DNA from: Gammaproteobacteria bacterium RIFCSPHIGHO2_12_FULL_38_11
Lineage (GTDB): Bacteria > Pseudomonadota > Gammaproteobacteria > Coxiellales > Coxiellaceae
DNA: 38,408 nucleotides
Assembly: GCA_001801515.1 (NCBI GenBank)
Contig: MGXX01000005.1
Span: forward strand, 1-38,408
Direction of reading: 5' to 3'
Shown in pieces: positions 16,595 to 25,574 of this stretch (position 1 is the first letter of the stretch; the number at the start of each line of letters is the position of its first letter). Below the pieces are notes generated by a model that worked only from the letters and a program-made list of their open reading frames with translations, was not told the origin of the DNA and ran no database searches. The translations under genes were made by a program, and so were the position numbers.

Positions 16595-18887
16595 GCGAGC
16601 CCCTTATTGCAATATAATCTTTAATGTGAACATCGTGTTGTTGAAAAGCAATATTAATTTTATGCTGTCTAAATGCGGCGTCAATTGCAAAATTTAAATC
16701 GCTGATAACCAGATATTTTTTATTCACGTCATGAATAACACACCACAAATCAAAAATCAAACTACTGCTTGCAAAGCGGCTAAAATAAACAATTGGTTCA
16801 TTCGGAACTTCATGAATAACATCAGCATTGAGGCTTGCAATTTCTAGCAATATTTTTTTAACCAAAGCCACATCACTGCTATAAGCCACACCAACCTGAC
16901 AGTTTATGCGTGAATGACGATCACGGAACATGTAATTTGTTACGGGCTGCGTAATTAAATCCGCATTGGGTACAATAACATCTTCTTTCGCAAGCGTTGC
17001 AATTTGCGTTGAGCGAATTCGAATTTTTCGCACAAAACCTTCTGTTTTTCCTATTACAATTCGGTCGCCCGGTTTAATGGGTTTTTCAATCAGTAAAATT
17101 AAACCAGAAACAAAATTATTCACAATATTTTGCAAACCCAAACCCACGCCGACAGATAATGCACCCGCAATAATAGCCAAGCCAGTAAAATCAATACCAG
17201 TGACCATCAAAGCAAATAAAAAAGCGATTGAAAATGAAATATAAATTGTAATAGTTGAAACAGCGATTTGCGTATCTTCTTCACCTCTAAAATGATGTTT
17301 TTTTGCAATGGTTGCTGCTAGAAAACGACCCGCTAATAAAACAATGGAAAAAGAAAGCAAAGCCAGTACAACACGCAAAGGAATGATTTTCAGCCCTGCA
17401 AATTTAAATCCATCAGTCATCCCATCGATTATTGAATCAACAAATACCGATGAAATGCTCCAGCTTTTTAAAATAAATACAATATACAAACACAAGACAA
17501 CAAAATAAGCCGCAAGTTTAACAATATAAAATTCATGGATTTTTTTATTAAATTTAACACCGAAAATTTGATGTACTTTTCTTGAAACAAAATACTGTGT
17601 ATCATCAAGCCACTGATACAACAAATCGATCAAACGAAAAACCGACATTGCAATCACCGTAAATATGGCTGTCAAACATAAATCCACAATCACAAACATA
17701 GCGAGACGATGATAACCAAGCCACTCCGTCAAAAGGAGCGCTAATAATGCAACAATAAAAATTGCAGAAAAAAATACCACCGTGCTGCGCTTTAGTCGAT
17801 TAGCATGCGGCGAATGCCGCCACAGTGAAAAAATCCACATCGCCATCATACAGAGCACAGTCAAAAATAAGGTTCGCATTATATCAACAAGCGCTATCGA
17901 TAATATTTGTTCCCGCATCACTGCTGTCACAATATAACTTAGCAATAACATCACAAATAAAATGACAAGGCGTCGATAAAACAAACAACCAAACGGTTCC
18001 GCAATTAAAAATAAGCCAGGCAAGGATGCTGAGGGATAAAAAAGATATTTTACAAAGGCCATACACAAAAACATAATTAATGTCGCACGACTGATGAGTT
18101 CTAAAGTGGGTGTTGGGTAAATGCCTTGATACATGAGATTTAAAAATGCACTTAGCAGACCAAGCACAGCACACGGCACAATAAATTGTGCCAACACAGT
18201 CAATAAAGCACTCCACAATAAATGCGTATTGTCGACATTTTCGATTGCCCGCCTCAAAAACAAACGCATATAAAATGAAATGATCGTCAGCAAAATAATC
18301 AGTATAAGACAAGCGATCCATTGATCAGCCGAAATTAACATAACACCACTTTGAGAAACCACTTTATCGATATCGATTGTTTTAATAGATTCTGTCCATG
18401 ACGTATCCGGCATTTTCCAAAGCGGTGTGCTGCGTTTTAAAATTTGTGTCGTACTGGCTGCCTGCAACCGATCTTTATACCCTTTTAGGGTTTCATGTGA
18501 ACGGTAAACAAATAACTGACATTCTGATAATTGTTTTTCATAAATCAATTGTTTTTCTTGTAAATATTTAAAATCACCACGCTGCAATCTTGTGATATGA
18601 TCGACTTGCGTTGACTTGACTAACCCAGAAATTATTTTAAGATGTGATTCTGCATCTGATACACATTGTTTCGCATTGTCATTCAAAGCATCTAATGTCT
18701 GTACGTAACGATCAACTTCCGCATAGCTATTTTTCGTAGGGAATTTTTTTTGAATATTATTCAAGGTTTCATTTGCAGCATGAATGCTGAAATGATTTTT
18801 CTTACTTTCACTTTTTTCAGCGAACCCAATTGCACTGAGAAAAATAATGATCAAAATACCCATTGAAAATAAAATATTTGTTCTCAT
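16587..18887 (-). CDS. Large MscK/YjeP-like mechanosensitive channel
   Basis: A 766-residue MscS-superfamily channel. The start at 18887 is preferred: AAGGAAG precedes it and the protein then opens with a signal peptide (MRTNILFSMGILIIIFLSAI, cleavage near FAE). Residues about 30-140 are periplasmic coiled helices, followed by about ten membrane helices and a C-terminal MscS domain with the strong pore motif GALSVGVGLGLQNIVNNFVS, then GDRIVIGKTEGFVRKIRIRS and VPNADLI. It is shorter than E. coli MscK (1120) but has the same order of parts. Channels of this type relieve osmotic pressure. The gene overlaps the small MscS gene downstream by 8 bp. Confidence 0.88.
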   Translation of the reverse strand: MRTNILFSMGILIIIFLSAIGFAEKSESKKNHFSIHAANETLNNIQKKFPTKNSYAEVDRYVQTLDALNDNAKQCVSDAESHLKIISGLVKSTQVDHITRLQRGDFKYLQEKQLIYEKQLSECQLFVYRSHETLKGYKDRLQAASTTQILKRSTPLWKMPDTSWTESIKTIDIDKVVSQSGVMLISADQWIACLILIILLTIISFYMRLFLRRAIENVDNTHLLWSALLTVLAQFIVPCAVLGLLSAFLNLMYQGIYPTPTLELISRATLIMFLCMAFVKYLFYPSASLPGLFLIAEPFGCLFYRRLVILFVMLLLSYIVTAVMREQILSIALVDIMRTLFLTVLCMMAMWIFSLWRHSPHANRLKRSTVVFFSAIFIVALLALLLTEWLGYHRLAMFVIVDLCLTAIFTVIAMSVFRLIDLLYQWLDDTQYFVSRKVHQIFGVKFNKKIHEFYIVKLAAYFVVLCLYIVFILKSWSISSVFVDSIIDGMTDGFKFAGLKIIPLRVVLALLSFSIVLLAGRFLAATIAKKHHFRGEEDTQIAVSTITIYISFSIAFLFALMVTGIDFTGLAIIAGALSVGVGLGLQNIVNNFVSGLILLIEKPIKPGDRIVIGKTEGFVRKIRIRSTQIATLAKEDVIVPNADLITQPVTNYMFRDRHSRINCQVGVAYSSDVALVKKILLEIASLNADVIHEVPNEPIVYFSRFASSSLIFDLWCVIHDVNKKYLVISDLNFAIDAAFRQHKINIAFQQHDVHIKDYIAIRGSHD

Positions 18888-18987
18888 GCGCTTCCTTGTC
18901 TTTAACAACATCTTCTACTGCCATTGTACATTATTTAGTTTTCCATTAAACTCTTCATCTTCCTCGAATAAACCATAGAGCGAGCGC

Positions 18988-19224
18988 ATGGCTACCCGCA
19001 AAATAATCAACTTTGAAAAATCCATGGATCAGCTCAATCAACTGATTGAAAAAATGGAAACAGCGCAATTACCCCTCGAAACTGCACTACAACACTTCGA
19101 ACAAGGAATTACCCTCATTCGCCAATGCCAGCAAACACTCAATGAGGCCGAACAAAAAATACAAATTTTAACCGAAAAAGCAGGGGAAACAACGTTAGAA
19201 GACTTCAAATCCCATGATGACTAA
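18988..19224 (+). CDS. xseB: Exodeoxyribonuclease VII small subunit
   Basis: Small subunit of the nuclease that degrades single-stranded DNA into oligonucleotides together with XseA. The 78 residues match the family: NFEKSMDQLNQLIEKMETAQ, LPLETALQHFEQGITLIRQC, then QKIQILTE. The last codons overlap the start of ispA by 11 bp (8 bp if the second ATG is used), the common xseB-ispA gene pair. xseA is not in the window. Confidence 0.95.
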   Translation: MATRKIINFEKSMDQLNQLIEKMETAQLPLETALQHFEQGITLIRQCQQTLNEAEQKIQILTEKAGETTLEDFKSHDD

Positions 19225-20104
19225 CTTTGATGAAACGCTGCTTTACTATCGTAAACGTATAGAACGCACACTTGAAAATGCCCTTTTTTCCGCAAACATC
19301 GCTTCAAAACCTTTGTGTGAGGCAATGCGATATTCGACACAAAATGGTGGAAAACGTTTACGCCCTGTTTTAGTGTATGCCACGGGCCTTTGTTTTGGAC
19401 AAGCGCTGGATGTACTCGATCCTATCGCTGCCTCCGTTGAATGCATTCACTGCTACTCCCTGATTCACGATGATTTACCTGCAATGGACAATGATGATTT
19501 ACGCCGTGGAAAACCCACCTGTCATATTGCTTTCGGATATGCCACAGCAATTTTAGCCGGAGATGCACTGCAAACAATGGCATTTGAATTGTTGGCAAAA
19601 CCTTCGAGTATTACTCCCGAAAACCAATTAAAAATTATTCAATGCTTAAGCCATTATTCTGGTGCAGCGGGCATGTGTGCAGGTCAATCATTGGATTTAA
19701 TGGCTGAAGAAAAAGAAATAACGATTAACGATTTAAAGTTGATCCACTCTCTAAAAACAGGTGTTTTAATCAAAGCCAGTGTAATAATGGGTGCAATCGC
19801 CGCTGGATGCAATGACCCACAATTGCTAAATACATTGGAACAATTTGGTAATAAAATAGGCTTTGCATTTCAATTACAAGATGACCTACTCGACATAACA
19901 GGCAGCACAAAAAATCTCGGTAAAAATACAGGACAAGATATTAAAATGCAGAAAGCAACCTATGCCATTTTATGCGGGATTGAAGCAACGAAAAAACAAA
20001 TTGAAAAACTGATGGATGAAGCGATAGGTTTATTACAATCGCTGCCGCAAGATACACAGTTTCTCGAAGGGTTGTGCGGGTATTTGGTGGGGAGAGATAT
20101 GTGA
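19214..20104 (+). CDS. ispA: Farnesyl diphosphate synthase (short-chain prenyl transferase)
   Basis: Condenses dimethylallyl and isopentenyl diphosphates to geranyl then farnesyl diphosphate, the precursor of undecaprenyl and quinone side chains. Both Asp-rich motifs are present: Asp86, Asp87 and Asp92 in HDDLPAMDNDD, and Asp223, Asp224 and Asp227 in FQLQDDLLDI. The 296 residues match E. coli IspA. Start may be the first or second of two adjacent ATG codons (19214 or 19217). The C-terminus (LEGLCGYLVGRDM) is of normal length, and the stop is immediately followed by a 140-bp inverted-repeat element. dxs, which supplies the same pathway, lies 2.1 kb away on the same strand. Confidence 0.95.
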   Translation: MMTNFDETLLYYRKRIERTLENALFSANIASKPLCEAMRYSTQNGGKRLRPVLVYATGLCFGQALDVLDPIAASVECIHCYSLIHDDLPAMDNDDLRRGKPTCHIAFGYATAILAGDALQTMAFELLAKPSSITPENQLKIIQCLSHYSGAAGMCAGQSLDLMAEEKEITINDLKLIHSLKTGVLIKASVIMGAIAAGCNDPQLLNTLEQFGNKIGFAFQLQDDLLDITGSTKNLGKNTGQDIKMQKATYAILCGIEATKKQIEKLMDEAIGLLQSLPQDTQFLEGLCGYLVGRDM

Positions 20105-20244
20105 CTCAGAGCCCCGAGCGTTAGCGAGTGGAAGCAACGAAGCACAAAAATTAAATTCGATCAGAAATTTGCAAGCACTCAATTTATTGTGAAATTCACG
20201 TGCGTGCTCCGTCGCTTCCACTCGCTAACGCTCGGGGCTCTGAG
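20105..20244. repeat. 140-bp inverted-repeat element (family A)
   Basis: The left arm 20105-20145 and right arm 20204-20244 are inverted copies of 41 bp with only two mismatches, around a 58-bp centre. The arms carry CTCAGAGCCCCGAGCG TTAG and its complement. The left end touches the ispA stop codon and the right end supplies the last codons and stop of the minus-strand DUF945 gene. It may be a non-autonomous miniature element; it could also act as a terminator for both convergent genes. Same family as 6674-6926 and 24200-24309. Confidence 0.93.
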
Positions 20245-22099
20245 CTGAATACGGTGCCTTCCAAGCTATACCATTAACCGTAATCGCATCGCCTTTACCC
20301 GTTAAATCAACCGTATAAGCATCACCCACTTTTTTCAAATATCCTTGCAAAATGGCATATTGTAAAAAGTCAGCTGTTTGTGTTTCAAAAGACGGTTCTT
20401 TTGCATCCGCCGCAGGGTTTTTCGCCATCATCGTTTTCTTTTGATCTGCTAGAAATGCATTAACATATACAGCTGGAAACAATAAACGAAACTCATAAAC
20501 TGCTTGTCCCATTAACGCATTCACATCAGATGCCACTGCTGTGTTGACGTTTAAATTTGGCCATAACAAATCGCCTTGCAGTGATACATTGCCTTCTGGC
20601 GTTGTCATATCATGTGTCAAAACAATTTTTGTTTCAGGGGAAATTAATTTTGCATACGCATTTGCTAAATCCATCCAGCGCGTACGCATTGACTGCATTT
20701 TTTGTGGATTATATTGCACTATTTGTTGTGTCGCCAAAGCAATGGTACGAAAGGCATTAAAATTCATATTTAATAATTCTAACTTACCGTGAATCTGATT
20801 AAAACAGCCGTCAGAAAAGCATACATCCGCTAATTTCCAATGCATGGTTTGTGATAAATGAGTCGCATCACCATTGAGCTCACCCTGATAAAATAATGCA
20901 TTTACAGCTAAAATAGGTGTTTTTGATGTTGACTGCGTATCTTGAATATTAAACGAACCCAGCGTCATCGTTGAATTACGCGAAAATACAGTATTGTTGT
21001 TTTCACTATAATGCAGTTTTTTTAAGGAAAATAAGGTGTTATTTTTCAAATCGGTATACGTCCATTGCGGAACATCCACTTGCAAATTACCCACATTATG
21101 CGTTGCCACATCAAAATAATCATGCGCATCAGGCAATGTTGGAAAACTCACGTTGTATCGCGCAATCAATTGCCCAACAGGAGTCGACACGGATAACCCG
21201 GACACCATTGCAGTGGTATCTTTTTGAATTACCTGCGTTAACAACTGCTGAAATAACGCCATCCATGCTGTTGCTTTAATTGACTGACCTGAATCTGTCG
21301 CTTGTTTCAATTCCACCATTTCATTTGCCACAAGAGCCATTTTTTTCGTATCAAAATGTAAATTAGCTAACTTAATATTATCCGTGTTGAGCGTTAACAT
21401 CGTAGATTCGTTACCTGGCATCACAGTCGTTAATTGATTTTTTTTAAGGTCAATTCCCCAGGTTAGCGCCCAATGTTGATCACTCAGATATTGCGCCAAT
21501 AAAGTAGATTTTAATCGTCGAATAGTCACGGTGATCGCTTTCTTAGGATCTTGGAAATGTAATCCATGTGCATCAATAAAGAAATGAAATTTATTGGCAT
21601 CCAATTTACTGTTCATACTCAACTGAAACGAATCAACATGAAAAGGAGCAATCTCATTTTCCTTCGTTTTTTCAGAAGAAAAAATAAAAGCCGCGTGCTC
21701 ACCTGCAAATCCTATATTTTCATGAAAATAGGCTTGGAAAGGAGATTGTGGATCAATTGAAAACAACTGACTTTTGATCACAGCAAAACCCGTTTTTACG
21801 CGACCGTTAAAAATATAAATAGGCCCATGCGTAATAAGCACAGGAATTTTTTTAATGATTTCAAAACTGCCGTCTTCGGTTTTTCGCTCTAACTGCATAA
21901 TCGCCGTCGAATGAAACCATCTACGATCATATTGCACTAATTTCACATTAATATTTAAAACGTTACCGATGGTTTTATTTTCATGCTGCAAAAAAGTTTT
22001 TGTATAATGTTTCGCAATAATACCGAAGCAAAATGGCAAAATAGTATAAATGCCCATAATAACAAATAATGCTAATGCAAGTTTATTGCGTCGTTGCAT
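20225..22099 (-). CDS. DUF945 (YdgA-like) periplasmic protein
   Basis: A 624-residue protein of the DUF945/YdgA family, exported and anchored through an N-terminal hydrophobic segment (KLALALFVIMGIYTILPFCF). Family-like features are the early block about residues 55-95 (VKLVQYDRRWFHSTAIMQLE and PVLITHGPIYIFNG) and long beta-rich AsmA-like repeats. Function in the family is not established; roles at the envelope are suspected. GGAGG stands 4 bp before the start. The last residues (SAQSPER) and stop codon are encoded by the arm of the family A repeat, so the natural C-terminus has been replaced. Divergent from dxs. Confidence 0.8.
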   Translation of the reverse strand: MQRRNKLALALFVIMGIYTILPFCFGIIAKHYTKTFLQHENKTIGNVLNINVKLVQYDRRWFHSTAIMQLERKTEDGSFEIIKKIPVLITHGPIYIFNGRVKTGFAVIKSQLFSIDPQSPFQAYFHENIGFAGEHAAFIFSSEKTKENEIAPFHVDSFQLSMNSKLDANKFHFFIDAHGLHFQDPKKAITVTIRRLKSTLLAQYLSDQHWALTWGIDLKKNQLTTVMPGNESTMLTLNTDNIKLANLHFDTKKMALVANEMVELKQATDSGQSIKATAWMALFQQLLTQVIQKDTTAMVSGLSVSTPVGQLIARYNVSFPTLPDAHDYFDVATHNVGNLQVDVPQWTYTDLKNNTLFSLKKLHYSENNNTVFSRNSTMTLGSFNIQDTQSTSKTPILAVNALFYQGELNGDATHLSQTMHWKLADVCFSDGCFNQIHGKLELLNMNFNAFRTIALATQQIVQYNPQKMQSMRTRWMDLANAYAKLISPETKIVLTHDMTTPEGNVSLQGDLLWPNLNVNTAVASDVNALMGQAVYEFRLLFPAVYVNAFLADQKKTMMAKNPAADAKEPSFETQTADFLQYAILQGYLKKVGDAYTVDLTGKGDAITVNGIAWKAPYSAQSPER

Positions 22100-22171
22100 C
22101 GATCCTCCAAGAAGTTTGAATATAAATATACAGTCTATCTTGTCAAACTTTGCCTGTTAAAACAATCATAT

Positions 22172-22207
22172 CAGTGACTGTGACAGTGACTGTGACTGTG
22201 ATAGAAT
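22172..22207 (+). promoter_or_regulatory. Hexamer repeat inside candidate dxs promoter
   Basis: Five tandem 6-bp units (CAGTGA, CTGTGA, CAGTGA, CTGTGA, CTGTGA) fill 22172-22201. A possible -35 (GTGACA, 22180-22185) and -10 (TAGAAT, 22202-22207) are 16 bp apart with the repeat between them, so unit gain or loss would change the spacing. Repeat is certain; the promoter call is tentative. Confidence 0.4.
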
Positions 22208-22237
22208 GTCCAGCTTTAATGTGATAGGTACATCAAG

Positions 22238-24145
22238 ATGATGCCGATTGAAGTTAATCATTTTCCCTTGCTCAGCCAAATCAATGACCCCGCTGATCTA
22301 CGCCTATTATCGGAAGATCAATTACCCTTGCTCGCCAAGGAATTACGTGATTATTTGGTTGATCGACTCGATCAGTGCGGCGGACATTTTGGCGCAAACT
22401 TAGGCGTAATTGAATTAACCATTGCGCTGCACTACGTGTATCAAACGCCAAACGATCGATTAGTTTGGGATGTCGGTCATCAAGCCTACCCTCACAAAAT
22501 TCTCACTGGCCGTCGCGATCAAATTCATACCGTTAAACAACAAGATGGTTTAGCACCTTTTCCCAAACGCGGTGAAAGCGTGTACGACTGTTTTGGCACA
22601 GGTCATTCCAGTACATCAATAGGCGCAGCACTGGGCATGGCGGTGGGCGCACAATTGAATAATATTGATCGCAGGGTGATTGCCATTATTGGCGACGGCG
22701 GATTAACTGGTGGCCAAGCCTTTGAAGCCTTAAATCATGCTGGCGCAATCGATCCGAACATGCTGGTTATTTTAAATGACAATGACATGTCCATTTCTGA
22801 AAATGTTGGCGCACTGTGTCAATATTTAGGCCGTATTTTATCAGGGAAAACGTACGCGAGCTTACGTGAAAGCGGCAAAAAAATATTAGCAAAAATGCCA
22901 CCGATTTCTCGTCTCGCTAAAAAAACAGAAACACATTTAAAAAATTTAATTGTGCCCGGTGCTTTTTTTGAAGAACTCGGATTTAATTATATCGGCCCTA
23001 TTGATGGTCATGATTTGCCTACACTGCTCAACACGTTAAAAATCTTAAAATCGTTAAAAGGCGCCAAATTACTGCATATAATTACAATAAAAGGAAAAGG
23101 TTACGCGCCTGCAGAAGCATCTCAAGTGGATTATCATGCAGTAAAACCTGGGTTTCACTCAAAAATAAATAATGTAGCTTCTGTCAAAACAATTAAGAAA
23201 CCCACTTATTCTGACGTTTTTGGCGATTGGCTATGTTCGATGGCAGCAATTGATAATCAATTGGTGGCGATTACCCCTGCCATGCGTGAAGGCTCCGGCA
23301 TGGTTAATTACGCAAAACAATTTCCCGATCGTTATTTTGACGTAGGTATCGCCGAACAGCATGCACTCACCTTTGCAGCCGGATTAGCCTGCGAAAATAA
23401 AAAACCTGTCGTTGCAATTTATTCCACTTTTTTACAACGCGCATACGATCAATTAATCCACGATATTGCTTTGCAAAATCTTGATGTTACTTTCGGCATT
23501 GATCGCGGTGGCTTAGTGGGTTCCGATGGCCCAACGCATGCTGGCAGCTTTGATTTAAGCTATTTACGTTGTATTCCCAATATGGTTGTCATGGTGCCCA
23601 GTGATGAAAATGAATGTCGACAAATGTTAACAACGGCTTACCATTATCCTGGCCCCGCAGCGGTGCGATATCCTCGCGGAACAGGAACAGGGATTGTGAT
23701 AGCAGAAAAATTAGAATCCATTCCCATTGGAAAAGCAATGACAATTCGTCATGGGAAAAAAATAGCCTTATTGGTTTTTGGGACGCTGTTAACACCAGCA
23801 TTACAAGCAGCAGCAATCCTTGATGCAACAGTAATCAATATGCGATTCGTCAAACCGTTGGATGAACACTGTGTTCTTGCTGTTGCAACAACACACGATT
23901 TACTCGTGACAATCGAGGAAAATGCGATCATGGGTGGCGCTGGATCTGCCGTGAGTGAGTGTTTATCAACACATCATCAACAAACCCGTATTTTACATTT
24001 AGGTTTACCTGATGCGTTTTTAGATCACGGTAACCCAGATACCATGTTGGCAAATTGTGGTTTAGATGCAAAGGGAATGATTACCGCCATTCAAAAATAT
24101 ATTGAAAAAAACAATGCACCACATTTAGTTGCATGTAACACATGA
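22238..24145 (+). CDS. dxs: 1-deoxy-D-xylulose-5-phosphate synthase
   Basis: First enzyme of the MEP isoprenoid pathway; joins pyruvate and glyceraldehyde 3-phosphate using thiamine diphosphate. The 635 residues are near the family norm (620). The cofactor site is present as GDGGLTGGQ (Gly152-Asp153-Gly154) and NDND at 180-183, with the catalytic Glu373 in [15 protein letters not shown]. The N-terminal phrase [20 protein letters not shown] and [17 protein letters not shown] are typical. ATG 22238 or 22241 may be used. The 3' end overlaps the Smr gene by 4 bp (ATGA), and ispA lies on the other side of the DUF945 gene. Confidence 0.98.
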   Translation: MMPIEVNHFPLLSQINDPADLRLLSEDQLPLLAKELRDYLVDRLDQCGGHFGANLGVIELTIALHYVYQTPNDRLVWDVGHQAYPHKILTGRRDQIHTVKQQDGLAPFPKRGESVYDCFGTGHSSTSIGAALGMAVGAQLNNIDRRVIAIIGDGGLTGGQAFEALNHAGAIDPNMLVILNDNDMSISENVGALCQYLGRILSGKTYASLRESGKKILAKMPPISRLAKKTETHLKNLIVPGAFFEELGFNYIGPIDGHDLPTLLNTLKILKSLKGAKLLHIITIKGKGYAPAEASQVDYHAVKPGFHSKINNVASVKTIKKPTYSDVFGDWLCSMAAIDNQLVAITPAMREGSGMVNYAKQFPDRYFDVGIAEQHALTFAAGLACENKKPVVAIYSTFLQRAYDQLIHDIALQNLDVTFGIDRGGLVGSDGPTHAGSFDLSYLRCIPNMVVMVPSDENECRQMLTTAYHYPGPAAVRYPRGTGTGIVIAEKLESIPIGKAMTIRHGKKIALLVFGTLLTPALQAAAILDATVINMRFVKPLDEHCVLAVATTHDLLVTIEENAIMGGAGSAVSECLSTHHQQTRILHLGLPDAFLDHGNPDTMLANCGLDAKGMITAIQKYIEKNNAPHLVACNT

Positions 24146-24687
24146 CGAAATATATTACGGATGATGAGCGGCAGTTGTTTCAAGATGCGATGTATTCAGC
24201 TCAGAACCCCGAGCGTCAGCGAGCGGAAGAAATTGTTACTATAAAAATCTATCGCAAAACGCAATCCCGTGCTCCGTCGCTTCCACTCGCTAACGCTCGG
24301 GGTTCTGAGTTGAATATAAACCCACTCGTCTCCGGCGCCGATATCCTCTCCTATTCCAAACCAGGCCTTCAACACAAAAAATTTTCGCGATTAAAACAGG
24401 GGAAATTACCTATTGAAGCAACGCTTGATTTACATGAGCATACAGTTGACCAAGCAATCGTTGCCACTGAATTATTTTTGCAACGATGCAAGCAACGGCG
24501 TTTCAAAAATGTATGCATTATTCACGGTAAAGGAAATTACGCTTCATCTTCAAATAATAAACCAATATTAAAAAATTTTATCAATAATTATTTACGACAT
24601 CATCCGCTGGTAATCGCCTTTCATTCTGCGAAAAATTATCAAGGGGGAACGGGTGCTGTAATAATAATAATTAAATCCGCTTCATAA
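24142..24687 (+). CDS. Smr-domain protein with in-frame repeat insertion
   Basis: A 181-residue protein with a C-terminal Smr domain, associated with DNA or RNA nicking/binding. Motifs are LDLH (95-98), HGKG (128-131) and GGTGAV (168-173), and the pre-domain phrase [20 protein letters not shown] is standard for the YdaL-like gammaproteobacterial group. Residues about 20-56 are not native: they are translated from a 110-bp inverted-repeat element ([11 protein letters not shown] at one end, [11 protein letters not shown] at the other). The insertion falls in the variable linker, leaving both flanks readable, so the protein is probably still functional. Start overlaps dxs by 4 bp; the 3' end overlaps the convergent BioC-like gene by 17 bp. 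Confidence 0.88.
   Translation: MTKYITDDERQLFQDAMYSAQNPERQRAEEIVTIKIYRKTQSRAPSLPLANARGSELNINPLVSGADILSYSKPGLQHKKFSRLKQGKLPIEATLDLHEHTVDQAIVATELFLQRCKQRRFKNVCIIHGKGNYASSSNNKPILKNFINNYLRHHPLVIAFHSAKNYQGGTGAVIIIIKSAS
24200..24309. repeat. 110-bp inverted-repeat element (family A) inside the Smr gene
   Basis: Left arm 24200-24229 and right arm 24280-24309 are 30-bp inverted copies with two mismatches. The pairing continues outward to 24193 and 24316 (TATTCAG against TTGAATA, one mismatch). The right half including GTGCTCCGTCGCTTCCACTC is identical to the 20105-20244 element. The reading frame runs through without a stop. Confidence 0.93.
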
Positions 24688-25486
24688 TTGAATCAACCGA
24701 AATGGCTATCTCCTTTTCTAATCCATCAGCGCCCTGATCCCATTTTACTTTCCAACCCTGACCATAAATAATTTCCAAAGTGACTGGAAAATAATCGTCT
24801 TTTTTATACTTTTCATAATGCGATAACATCGTTTTCCATTTATTTTTGGATAACAAACCCCGCTGACGAAACTCATGCACATTGGTTGCACCCATTTCTT
24901 TTAAATCCGTAAAAATTGAATTTATATTGTCATAAGCTAAAATAATTTCTTCACGATCAACAACCGGATCTGAAAAATGCAATTGTTTCATCCAATCACC
25001 GATATCATGCATGTCTACAAAAGGATGCACATGATGATGCCGATCTACTTGTAGAAAACTGCGCCGCAATTCAATAAAAGTATCGGGGCCTAATGTAGTA
25101 AATAATAATAATCCTTCTTCTTTTAAAACACGGGAAAATTCATGTAATAAATAAACAGGGTCGCGTTCGCGCAATAATGAAAAATTCGCAATAACCAAAT
25201 CAATTGAACAATCATGACAATCACTTATGACTTTTAAATCAGGTGTATTTTTTACAATTGCTTCAGGATAACGATTTTTTAATTGCAATTCCGCATAAGC
25301 AGAATGCCAACCATAATTGACTATTTTTTCAGGTTTAATGCGCATAAAATCCAATCGTTCTAATAAACGATTAGTAATTTCATGCGTAAAATGGTCCATT
25401 GGCAGCTGCACATGCGCAACACGTTGTTGTAATTTTGAAATGGCTTTTTGATCAAGATAAGGCATCATAGGACGCCACTTTATCAT
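24671..25486 (-). CDS. BioC-like methyltransferase with degraded SAM site
   Basis: A 271-residue protein of the BioC/NDUFAF5-like group. BioC methylates malonyl-ACP at the start of biotin synthesis. The C-terminal two thirds match well: IDLVIANFSLLRERDPVYLL, LLLFTTLGPDTFIELRRSF, HHVHPFVDMHDIGDWM. The SAM-binding motif I, normally an Asp-x-Gly-x-Gly-x-Gly loop, reads IVNYGWHSAYAEL, and the next stretch that should hold the acidic ribose-binding residue and motif II is shortened. It may have lost methyl transfer or taken another role. The start is uncertain: none of the first three Met codons has a clear ribosome site. Divergent from comF, a common neighbour of biotin genes; no other bio gene is in the window. 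Confidence 0.75.
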   Translation of the reverse strand: MIKWRPMMPYLDQKAISKLQQRVAHVQLPMDHFTHEITNRLLERLDFMRIKPEKIVNYGWHSAYAELQLKNRYPEAIVKNTPDLKVISDCHDCSIDLVIANFSLLRERDPVYLLHEFSRVLKEEGLLLFTTLGPDTFIELRRSFLQVDRHHHVHPFVDMHDIGDWMKQLHFSDPVVDREEIILAYDNINSIFTDLKEMGATNVHEFRQRGLLSKNKWKTMLSHYEKYKKDDYFPVTLEIIYGQGWKVKWDQGADGLEKEIAISVDSIMKRI

Positions 25487-25574
25487 AACAAATGCACAGT
25501 CACAATTTGTATTTTCAGTCCATCTTGGACAAACACGGTATTGCTGCTTTTTTCAATCCTGATATGCTTCACAC

